Origin: Trichormus variabilis 0441
Lineage (GTDB): Bacteria; Cyanobacteriota; Cyanobacteriia; Cyanobacteriales; Nostocaceae
Direction of reading: 5' to 3'
DNA length: 64,000 nucleotides
Assembly (NCBI RefSeq): GCF_009856605.1
Contig: NZ_CP047242.1
Coordinates: 2,734,001-2,798,000, forward strand
The notes under the pieces are model-generated. The model worked only from the letters and a program-made list of their open reading frames with translations, was not told the origin of the DNA and ran no database searches. The position numbers and the translations under genes are program-made. The stretch's first letter is position 1. Every line of letters begins with the position of its first letter. Below are positions 1-6,845 of this stretch, in pieces.

Positions 1-2
1 TT

Positions 3-539
3 TGTAGTTTAGTTGACCCGGCTAATCCTAGATTAGAGCTTTTGCAAGGGAAAAAGATAGCGATCGTTGGTGATATTTTACATTCCCGTGTAGCGCGATC
101 AAATATTTGGAGTTTAATTGCTAGTGGCGCGCAAGTGCATCTAGCCGCACCACCTACTCTATTACCCAAGTTATTTGCTGAGTACATTTTTGGAGAAGAA
201 ACAGCACCTCCAGGGCAATTATTTATCCATTGGCAATTAGAACCTGCTTTGCAAGACGCTGATTTTGTCATGACCTTACGCTTACAAAAAGAGCGGATGA
301 CTGCTCATTTATTACCCAGTTTACGAGAATATCATCAATTGTTTGGCATTACCCGCGCTAAATTGCAACTATGTCAGCCCAATGTCAAAGTTTTACATCC
401 AGGCCCTGTTAATCGTGGTGTAGAAATCAGTTCTGATTTGATGGATGATCCAGAATTTAGTTTGATTCAGTCCCAAGTTACCAGTGGCGTAGCGGTACGC
501 ATGGCATTGTTATATTTAATAGGTAGTGGTAAGACTTGA
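3..539 (+). CDS. pyrB: Aspartate carbamoyltransferase, C-terminal part (5' end outside window)
   Basis: Catalytic chain of aspartate transcarbamoylase, which condenses carbamoyl phosphate with aspartate in pyrimidine synthesis. The frame is open from base 3, before the first possible start at 42, so the gene begins upstream of the window. The visible part is the aspartate-binding half: a Rossmann-type strand with [19 protein letters not shown], the LRLQKERM loop, and the conserved [11 protein letters not shown] segment near the end. It terminates with TGA at 537-539. pyrD lies near the other end of the window, but nothing links the two as one operon. Family assignment is very secure; only the N-terminal carbamoyl-phosphate half is unseen. 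Confidence 0.96.
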   Translation, partial: CSLVDPANPRLELLQGKKIAIVGDILHSRVARSNIWSLIASGAQVHLAAPPTLLPKLFAEYIFGEETAPPGQLFIHWQLEPALQDADFVMTLRLQKERMTAHLLPSLREYHQLFGITRAKLQLCQPNVKVLHPGPVNRGVEISSDLMDDPEFSLIQSQVTSGVAVRMALLYLIGSGKT

Positions 540-800
540 TCATCAGTAATTGGTAATGGGAAATAATACTAATTACCTATTACCTATTACCAATGAGACA
601 AACTATAACTCAATAACATCAAGGTTATACCAATTCTCTATGAAGTTGCGCCAAGTCGCTTCTCTACGAGACGCTACGCGAACGCTCCAATTCAAAAAAA
701 TTCAAAATTCAAAATTCAAAATTAAAGACCCCACGGATAAATCCGGGGGATTGAATTAATGTTGTTTCACTTCTTTTTTTCGCCATAAATAAATTTAGCG

Positions 801-838
801 CGAAGTCAGATCGGAGGTTTCCTCCGATCTGAACTTCG
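801..838. repeat. Strong inverted repeat (hairpin)
   Basis: Arms CAGATCGGAGG and CCTCCGATCTG are perfect and separated by TTT. An outer CGAAGT/ACTTCG pair extends the stem with one bulged base. It lies between the convergent ends of pyrB and the histidine kinase gene, so a terminator or mobile-repeat origin is possible. No T-tract follows directly on either strand. Confidence 0.75.
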
Positions 839-884
839 TAAGAGAGGGGCTTGTATCCTTTTTTTGTTCGGTCGAATAAATGAT

Positions 885-912
885 GTAGAGACGTTGCATG
901 CAACGTCTCTAC
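885..912. repeat. 28-bp perfect palindrome, GTAGAGACG family
   Basis: Half-site GTAGAGACGTTGCA is followed directly by its exact reverse complement. Related palindromes with the same outer GAGACG core occur at 24848-24873, 27037-27060 and 42123-42158, always outside genes. It sits just beyond the 3' end of the histidine kinase gene. Confidence 0.85.
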
Positions 913-949
913 AGTACAGAATGAAGTGCATATTCATCAAGAAACGGCA

Positions 950-2068
950 TTAAGATAAAAATCTTGGTAGACAAAACCAAAAGCAAGAACCACCTTCACT
1001 ACGAGGCACATAACCAATACTACCGCCCCAACGCTCAACTGTGATTCTACAAAAATAAAGGCCTAAACCAGATTTTCCACTACTTTTATCTTTACCTTGA
1101 GAAAACTTCTGAAATAAAGTGTTAACTGTTTCTAGTGGTACTCCACTGCCTTCATCATCTACAGAAACGTATACATAATTTTCTTTTGATTGTAATCGGA
1201 TAATTACTGTAGATTCAGGTGGGCTGTAGCGGACAGCATTCTCCAGTATATTAAAAATTACTCTATCTAAACGAGATTTATCTCCCTGTACTTTCCAGTC
1301 TGCTAAAGGATCAATAGCATCAGCTAAAATTAGGTTTATATTGTTTAATGTAAAACTAGGTTTTAAGGTTTCAACGACATCATTTACACAACTTAAAATA
1401 TTGGGAGCTTCTTCACTATCAACAACGAAGTTCTCTAATGCCATCATTTCCGCAGAAAATGTATCTAAAACTTTCCTCATGAGATTTTCTTGATTGAAGG
1501 ATTGCTGTTGACAAACTTCTAAATAGTTTCTTCCTTGGGGAGTTAAATTTTCAAATTCTAATAAAGATAAGCATCCATTCATCGCATTTAATTGACCCGC
1601 AATATCATGAATTAAACAATGAATTAGTATTTCTTGTTTTTGATTATTTTTTATTAGTTTTTGATAATTTAGTTGTCGTTGTCGAGCTTCTTGTATAATA
1701 TTTTGCCTATGCCTATAGCTTTCCTCTAAAACTTCAATTAATAATATTTTTTTATCTTCGACAAAAGTTGCACGGGCTTCAAATTGATATTCTTTGCCCT
1801 GCGGGTCTATTTGTATCCAGATACCTGAAGTTAAGTTTTTACAATTACTATTACTCCAAAATTCTTCGGCATCAAATAGAAAGTTTTGTAAAAAATAAAA
1901 TTCTTCTTGCAGAATTGATATCTCCATTCCTAAACTGTATTTGTGCTGACAAAATTCTCTAAACCAACTAGGTAAATTACTAATAATTTTAAATAAGCCA
2001 TCATTAATTCTCTCTAATACAACAATGTTTAAAGCCGCAAATAGGTTTTCTGTAATATTTGCATTCAT
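950..2068 (-). CDS. Sensor histidine kinase (single-protein transmitter)
   Basis: Two-component sensor kinase, 372 residues from the ATG at 2068. An in-frame TTG at 2077 is also possible, but the ATG is preferred. Residues about 45-120 look like a PAS-type sensory region with no transmembrane segment, so it is probably cytoplasmic. The H-box reads LIHDIAGQL with His154 as the likely phosphoacceptor. The HATPase part has an N-box (NILENAVRYSP), G1 (DDEGSGVP), F-box (LFQKFSQG) and G2 (GKSGLGLYF). No receiver domain is fused and no response regulator gene is adjacent, so it is an orphan kinase. Its signal and partner cannot be read from the sequence. Confidence 0.9.
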   Translation of the reverse strand: MNANITENLFAALNIVVLERINDGLFKIISNLPSWFREFCQHKYSLGMEISILQEEFYFLQNFLFDAEEFWSNSNCKNLTSGIWIQIDPQGKEYQFEARATFVEDKKILLIEVLEESYRHRQNIIQEARQRQLNYQKLIKNNQKQEILIHCLIHDIAGQLNAMNGCLSLLEFENLTPQGRNYLEVCQQQSFNQENLMRKVLDTFSAEMMALENFVVDSEEAPNILSCVNDVVETLKPSFTLNNINLILADAIDPLADWKVQGDKSRLDRVIFNILENAVRYSPPESTVIIRLQSKENYVYVSVDDEGSGVPLETVNTLFQKFSQGKDKSSGKSGLGLYFCRITVERWGGSIGYVPRSEGGSCFWFCLPRFLS

Positions 2069-2114
2069 AATGATCAAGAAAGTTCAGCATGATAGTGCAG
2101 TTTAGCAGAAATAA

Positions 2115-2252
2115 CTATAGGACTACTATTTGATTTGTGAATTATACGTAGGGGAGCCACTGCGTTGGAAGGGTTTCCCGGCAGTCACGCAAGTGGCGTT
2201 GGGCAATGCCCACCCTACAGATACTTATGTTTGTTCAATAATCGAATCGGAT
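2115..2252 (+). repeat. Interspersed repeat family R1, copy 1
   Basis: This is a 138-bp element starting TATAGGA and ending near AATAATCGAATCGGAT, with a GC-rich centre. Diverged copies occur at 12136-12338 (same strand) and 60428-60564 (opposite strand). They share the left end, a central CTACAGATACTT-like block (CTAGAGATACTT in copy 2) and the AATAATC right end. The ORF that can be read here is repeat sequence, not a gene. The rest of the spacer (2069-2481) is AT-rich and shows no gene. Confidence 0.75.
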
Positions 2253-2481
2253 TACTATATGCAGCAGAAACAAAGTTTAAGATGTTCAAGAAATGCTTTA
2301 CATGGAAAGAGCAAGCATTTTTGTAATTGGTTATATTCTAATGCTGTAACTTAATTCCAGCCTTTAGTTGCTAGTTTTTTTTTTGGATAAAATTTAATAA
2401 AAATTATAAATAATTATACAAGATTATCTGGTGTAATCAAGGGTTATTGGTATTATTTTGATGCACTGACGCTAGACCAAG

Positions 2482-2736
2482 ATGAATGAACATCAACGGC
2501 ACTCTTATTGGCGTGCTAACACGGCTTTAATTAGAAATCTTTTAATTATTTGGATGCTGGTTTCCATAGTGTTCAGCATTCTGTTAGTTCAACCATTAAA
2601 TGGACTACGTTTTTTTGGCGTGCCTTTTGGCTTCTGGATGGCACAGCAAGGATCAATCCTGACTTTTGTGGTATTGATTTTTGTTTACGCTTTCCAAATG
2701 GACAAGCTAGACCGCAAACATAATATTAAAAAGTAA
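2482..2736 (+). CDS. Small subunit of sodium/solute symporter (DUF4212)
   Basis: 84-residue membrane protein with two hydrophobic segments, about residues 20-37 and 55-70, in the pattern of the DUF4212 family: an N-terminal YWRANTALIRNLL stretch, a central GVPFGFWMAQQGS turn and a charged C-terminus. Members of this family are encoded immediately upstream of a particular branch of sodium:solute symporters and are thought to be an accessory subunit. Exactly that arrangement is seen here, with a 9-bp gap to the large subunit. The start is the ATG at 2482; no other nearby start gives the family N-terminus. Confidence 0.9.
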   Translation: MNEHQRHSYWRANTALIRNLLIIWMLVSIVFSILLVQPLNGLRFFGVPFGFWMAQQGSILTFVVLIFVYAFQMDKLDRKHNIKK

Positions 2737-2745
2737 GGAAAAACT

Positions 2746-4425
2746 GTGTCAGTTGAAATTTGGACGATTCTCATAGTTGGACTCTCGTTTGTTGCCTACA
2801 TTTATATTGGTTGGCAATCACGAGTCAAGAGTAGTAAAGACTTTTATGTGGCAGGTCAAGGTATTCCTTCCATTGCGAATGGTGCAGCCACCGCCGCCGA
2901 CTGGATGTCTGCCGCGTCGTTTATCTCAATGGCGGGACTGATTTCTTTTTTGGGTTATGACGGTTCTATTTACCTCATGGGTTGGACTGGTGGCTACGTG
3001 CTGCTGGCATTATTATTAGCTCCATATCTGCGTAAATTTGGTAAGTATACTGTGCCGGATTTTGTAGGCGATCGCTACTATTCTAATGTGGCGCGTCTAG
3101 TAGCAGTGGTAGCCGCAATTTTCGTCTCTCTCACCTACGTTGCTGGGCAAATGCGCGGTGTGGGTATTGTTTTCAGCCGCTTTTTGCAAGTTGACATCAA
3201 CACGGGTGTCATCATCGGGATGGTGATTGTCGGCTTTTTTGCGGTGTTGGGGGGAATGAAAGGTATCACCTGGACGCAAGTAGCCCAATATGGAGTTTTG
3301 ATTGTAGCTTACTTGATTCCAGCGATCGCGATCGCCTGGAAACTCACAGGCAATCCCATTCCTCAGTTAGCATTTACCTTTAGTGATGTTGCTACGAAGC
3401 TGAATCAAATCCAAGTAGATTTAGGCTTTCAAGAATATACCCAGCCTTTTGTCAATAAGACAATGCTGGATGTATTATTCACCACAATCGCCTTAATGGT
3501 AGGTACTGCTGGCTTACCTCATATCATCGTCAGATTTTACACAGTTCCCAGTGTCCGCGCTGCCAGATTTTCAGCAGGTTGGGCGCTGTTATTTATCGCC
3601 ATTCTCTACACCACAGCGCCGGCGCTTTCCATGTTTGCCCGTTACAACCTAATTACTACCCTGCACAATCAAACGATTACAGAAGTACAACAGCTAGACT
3701 GGGCGAATAAATGGGAAAAAACTGGACTGCTGAAGTTTGAAGATAAAAATAATGATGGCCGTCTCCAGTTAACCCCCAAAAAAGACACCAATGAAATTAC
3801 AATTGACCGAGATATTATCGTGCTGTCTACACCAGAGGTCGCAAAACTAGCACCTTGGGTAATTGCTTTGGTTGCGGCTGGTGGTTTGGCGGCTGCTTTA
3901 TCTACAGCATCAGGGTTGTTACTCGTAATTTCCAGTTCCGTAGCCCACGATATTTATTACCGTATCCTCGATTCCAGCGCTTCGGAAAAAAAACGAGTGT
4001 TTGTTGGGCGCGTCATGGTGGGTTTGTCTGTTGTTCTCGCTGGCTACTTTGGTGTCAATCCACCGGGGTTTGTGAGTGAAGTAGTAGCTTTTGCCTTTGG
4101 TTTAGCGGCTGCAAGCTTCTTCCCAGTTATTGTACTGGGAATTTTCGATAAGCGTACCAATTCCGAAGGTGCGATCGCCGGGATGTTGTCAGGGTTAATT
4201 TTTACGATTATTTACATCATCGGCGTGAAGTTTGCAGGTATGCAGCCTTGGTTTTTTGGTGTATCCCCTGAAGGAATTGGCACTTTGGGTATGCTGATTA
4301 ACCTAGTAGTGACACTAGTAGTTTCACGCCTTACCCCACCGCCACCAGCAGAAATTCAGGCGATGGTAGAAGATTTACGTTCACCATCTATCGAAGAAGA
4401 AGAAGTGCAACCAATTGGGCATTAG
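2746..4425 (+). CDS. Sodium:solute symporter, large subunit (SSS family, ActP-like branch)
   Basis: 559-residue, multi-pass secondary transporter of the solute:sodium symporter family, probably importing a small carboxylate or similar solute. Start is GTG at 2746 with AAGGAAAA just upstream, coupled to the DUF4212 gene. Family signatures include GAATAADWMSAASFISMAG near residue 50, the GGMKGITWTQVAQY helix and WVIALVAAGGLAAALSTASG near 370-390. Between two membrane helices (about residues 333-344) there is a soluble insert with a DKNNDGRLQL calcium-loop-like motif; comparable inserts are, to my knowledge, typical of the branch that travels with DUF4212. The substrate cannot be deduced. Confidence 0.9.
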   Translation: MSVEIWTILIVGLSFVAYIYIGWQSRVKSSKDFYVAGQGIPSIANGAATAADWMSAASFISMAGLISFLGYDGSIYLMGWTGGYVLLALLLAPYLRKFGKYTVPDFVGDRYYSNVARLVAVVAAIFVSLTYVAGQMRGVGIVFSRFLQVDINTGVIIGMVIVGFFAVLGGMKGITWTQVAQYGVLIVAYLIPAIAIAWKLTGNPIPQLAFTFSDVATKLNQIQVDLGFQEYTQPFVNKTMLDVLFTTIALMVGTAGLPHIIVRFYTVPSVRAARFSAGWALLFIAILYTTAPALSMFARYNLITTLHNQTITEVQQLDWANKWEKTGLLKFEDKNNDGRLQLTPKKDTNEITIDRDIIVLSTPEVAKLAPWVIALVAAGGLAAALSTASGLLLVISSSVAHDIYYRILDSSASEKKRVFVGRVMVGLSVVLAGYFGVNPPGFVSEVVAFAFGLAAASFFPVIVLGIFDKRTNSEGAIAGMLSGLIFTIIYIIGVKFAGMQPWFFGVSPEGIGTLGMLINLVVTLVVSRLTPPPPAEIQAMVEDLRSPSIEEEEVQPIGH

Positions 4426-4493
4426 GAGTAATTCTTAATTTTGAATTTTGTAGCTTTAGCTTCCCGTAGGGTATTTTGAATTTTGAATTGATA
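4426..4493. repeat. Heptamer-flanked mini-element
   Basis: TTTTGAA heptamers at both ends flank a short GTAGCTTTAGCTTCCCGTAG core. A related core in reverse orientation, also flanked by the heptamers, lies at 36826-36885. It separates the convergent symporter and TPR genes. Confidence 0.6.
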
Positions 4494-5336
4494 CTACTGT
4501 CCCAACTCTTTGATATTATTCATCGCTTGCTGGTATAAGTCGTTATTGTTTTGGCGCTGGAAGATATCTGCTGCTTTTTGTAAGTCTTCCAGCGCTCCTT
4601 GTTTGTCACCTTGGGCTGCACGGGCATTACCTCGATTATTATAGGCAGGGCCAAAGTTAGAGTTAAGGCGAATGGCTTGATTGTAGTCGGATATGGCTCC
4701 TTGGCTGTCCCCCTGGGATGCACGGGCATTACCTCGGTTGTTGTAGGCGATCGCATATTTGGGGTTGAGGCGAATTGCTTGGTTAAAGTCTTCTATAGAG
4801 CCGCTTTTGTCCCCTTGGACAGAACGAGCATTGCCCCGGTTATTATAGGCTTCGGCGTAGTTGGGTGAAAGGCGAATGGCTTCGTTGTAGTCGGTAATCG
4901 CTCCGGCGTTATCACCTAGAGAGGCGCGGGCGTTTCCCCGACTGTTAAAGGCTTCGGCATCGTTGGGGGAAAGGCGAATGGCTTCGTTGTAGTCGGCGAT
5001 CGCTTTTTGTTTGTCTCCCAAATCAAAGTAAGCTAATCCTCGTCCCCTATAGGCAGCGCCATAGTCAGGATCTAAGCCAATTGCTTTATCATAGGAAGCG
5101 ATCGCCCCTTGTGAATCACCTTGAGCGTGCTGTCTTTGCCCTTGAACGTAAAATTGCCCAGCTTGAGAATTGTTGGTTGTCCGACGGCTAGGAGGATTTA
5201 CTCCTATTTCTGTTACCAACACTTCTTTATTATTACTACAGGAAACGCTGGTAATTGCGCTCAGTGCGGTAAGCACACCTATAGTTAATACTCTTTTTAA
5301 CTTCACCCGCCCTTGCTCCAATAACCACCGTTTCAT
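4494..5336 (-). CDS. TPR-repeat protein, probably exported
   Basis: 280 residues from ATG 5336. A GTG at 5306 preceded by GGAG is an equally good start and would place the hydrophobic stretch VLTIGVLTALSAITSVSC directly at the N-terminus as a signal peptide or lipoprotein signal; the lipobox is imperfect (SVSC). The rest is about six tandem 34-residue TPR units with the repeated AYNNRGNARASQGD and AIADYNEAIRL patterns, a scaffold for protein-protein contacts. The repeats are very alike, suggesting recent internal duplication. Partner and role are unknown; no operon neighbour. Confidence 0.85.
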   Translation of the reverse strand: MKRWLLEQGRVKLKRVLTIGVLTALSAITSVSCSNNKEVLVTEIGVNPPSRRTTNNSQAGQFYVQGQRQHAQGDSQGAIASYDKAIGLDPDYGAAYRGRGLAYFDLGDKQKAIADYNEAIRLSPNDAEAFNSRGNARASLGDNAGAITDYNEAIRLSPNYAEAYNNRGNARSVQGDKSGSIEDFNQAIRLNPKYAIAYNNRGNARASQGDSQGAISDYNQAIRLNSNFGPAYNNRGNARAAQGDKQGALEDLQKAADIFQRQNNNDLYQQAMNNIKELGQ

Positions 5337-5482
5337 AACTTGTTCTAAACCGCCATGATAACTGGATAAAATTAGTACCAAACTCAGTCAATTATCCAAC
5401 TAAATATTGGTTCCTACTGTATACAGATATCCCTAGTCAATGAATTTTGGAGTTTAGATTGTTGATTTTAGATTAAATAAAG

Positions 5483-5629
5483 TTAGGACTTACGCACCCA
5501 GATTTTCTGTTTAGACCGGGTGTAAGGGTGTAAGGGTGTAGGGGGGTCAGGGTTTCAAACATTTATACCCCTACATCTCTATACCCTTCTCCAAACCATT
5601 GGTCTTTCATTTTCATGCGTAAGGCCTAA
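5483..5629. mobile_element. MITE-like element, TTAGGACTTACGCA family, complete copy
   Basis: Ends TTAGGACTTACGCA and TGCGTAAGGCCTAA form 14-bp terminal inverted repeats with one mismatch. The 147-bp interior is non-coding and holds tandem GGTGTAA-like heptamers. A related truncated copy follows at 5784-5885, and a third copy with diverged ends lies at about 36767-36961. Confidence 0.7.
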
Positions 5630-5783
5630 AAGTCTTTTCATCAAAAATCAAAAACCTAAAATTATCATGATCAATTGACGTGCTGATCTCTTTCACCCAC
5701 GGTTTAATTAACAGTTAATCACTGGATCAATCGGGAAATTTAGCAAATAAATTATTGCAGTAGAAAATTTACGGTGCTATGTA

Positions 5784-5885
5784 TTAGAACTTACGCACTC
5801 AAGTTATCTGTTGAGACTGGGTGTAGGGGTGTAAGGGTTTTAAACATTTACACCCCTACACCCTTGATTTTTCCAAGCCCATTAG
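5784..5885. repeat. Truncated copy of the TTAGGACTTACGCA element
   Basis: Left end TTAGAACTTACGCA and the interior (heptamer run, then CATTTACACCCCTACACCC) match the element at 5483-5629. The right inverted end is missing and the sequence runs into a GCGATCGC site. Confidence 0.65.
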
Positions 5886-5915
5886 CGATGTTAGGCGATC
5901 GCTGGTATTTTGATC

Positions 5916-6011
5916 AGGGACTTCCAGATAAAAAAATATCTCAAATGTAGGGTGCGTCAGTATGAATAATTTCTGAGTATAGTTAGGTTCTATGGCACTG
6001 ACTCACCCTAC
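5916..6011. mobile_element. MITE-like element, GTAGGGTGCGTCAG family, copy 1
   Basis: Inner inverted repeats GTAGGGTGCGTCAGTA (5947-5962) and CACTGACTCACCCTAC (5996-6011) enclose AT-rich sequence. The conserved flank at 5916-5946, starting AGGGACTTCCAGATAAAAA, is also found, inverted, beside the copy at 45618-45712. The rest of spacer 5337-6090 shows no gene. Confidence 0.75.
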
Positions 6012-6090
6012 TAAACCATGAATTTTGGATAATTTATTTTTTGTTGTTCCCTAAGCGTACCCACAGGGTATTTTGAATTGATTTCCCTTC

Positions 6091-6759
6091 CTACCCATTG
6101 GCGGAAGATTCAAACACACCCACAGGACAAGCAACGTTTGTCCCACCTAAACCACAATAACCATTGGGGTTTTTCGCTAAGTACTGCTGATGATAAGCTT
6201 CCGCGTAGTAGAACTCTGGTGCATCTAGGATTTCTGTCGTAATCTTTTCATATCCTGCGCTGCTGAGAGCTTGCTGATAAGCGTCGCGTGAAGCTTCTGC
6301 TAGCTGTTTTTGCGCCTCTGAATAGACGTAAATACCTGAACGATACTGAGTCCCCACGTCATTGCCTTGGCGCATTCCTTGAGTAGGGTTATGGCTTTCC
6401 CAAAAGACTTTAAGTAGCTGAGTGTAACTAATTACTTTAGGATCAAATACGACCAATACAACTTCGTTGTGACCTGTCAAGCCTGTACATACTTCGTCAT
6501 AGGTGGGGTTTGGTGTAAAACCAGCCGCATAACCAACAGCAGTGGTGTAAACTCCCGACTGCTGCCAAAATTTACGCTCGGCACCCCAAAAGCAACCCAA
6601 GCCAAATAATGCTTTCTCGAAACCTTCAGGAAAAGGGGGTTTTAGTGGGTTTTTATTGACATAGTGGTTAGCCGGTACAGGCATAATTTGCGCCCTTCCA
6701 GGTAAGGCTTTTTCAGGGGTGGGCAGTGCTAATTTTTTGCCAAATCCAAATAGTGCCAT
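6091..6759 (-). CDS. msrA: Peptide-methionine (S)-S-oxide reductase
   Basis: 222 residues. Reduces methionine-S-sulfoxide in proteins and free methionine, a repair enzyme against oxidative damage. The catalytic motif GCFWGAE carries the nucleophilic Cys56. Further family blocks are [30 protein letters not shown], the [23 protein letters not shown] stretch and the [11 protein letters not shown]-terminus with its possible recycling cysteine. An N-terminal extension of about 45 residues precedes the core, as in many cyanobacterial and plant MsrA proteins. Monocistronic on the minus strand, 86 bp from the stop of the helicase-like gene. Confidence 0.96.
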   Translation of the reverse strand: MALFGFGKKLALPTPEKALPGRAQIMPVPANHYVNKNPLKPPFPEGFEKALFGLGCFWGAERKFWQQSGVYTTAVGYAAGFTPNPTYDEVCTGLTGHNEVVLVVFDPKVISYTQLLKVFWESHNPTQGMRQGNDVGTQYRSGIYVYSEAQKQLAEASRDAYQQALSSAGYEKITTEILDAPEFYYAEAYHQQYLAKNPNGYCGLGGTNVACPVGVFESSANG

Positions 6760-6845
6760 TGATTTTGAGTCTGTGTTTTTACATATATCTTTAATTTACT
6801 TAATATTTTAAGCCTTCTGCCATCCCCAGTCATTTTTCTGGGGGG

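Larger units (their letters stand above)
540..949. repeat. Repeat-filled spacer after pyrB
   Basis: No credible gene. At 549-594 an imperfect inverted repeat (arms ATTGGTAATGGG and CCTATTACCAAT) follows pyrB and contains tandem ATTACCT heptamers; it could act as a terminator although no T-run follows. At 657-679 lies a 23-bp sequence whose exact reverse complement recurs at 38264-38286. At 691-722 there are TTCAAAA-type heptamers. Two further inverted repeats (801-838, 885-912) are listed separately. Short ORFs here are made of these repeats. Confidence 0.8.

Noticed and set aside
550..903. Short ORFs after pyrB
   Set aside because: They consist of heptamers and palindromes with no ribosome site.
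2130..2354. 74-codon ORF with possible start
   Set aside because: It overlays the R1 repeat, whose other copies have stops in the same relative frame; no coding signature.
3321..3345. Doubled GCGATCGC as a special site
   Set aside because: HIP1 is ubiquitous in such genomes; a doubled copy inside the symporter gene is not distinctive.
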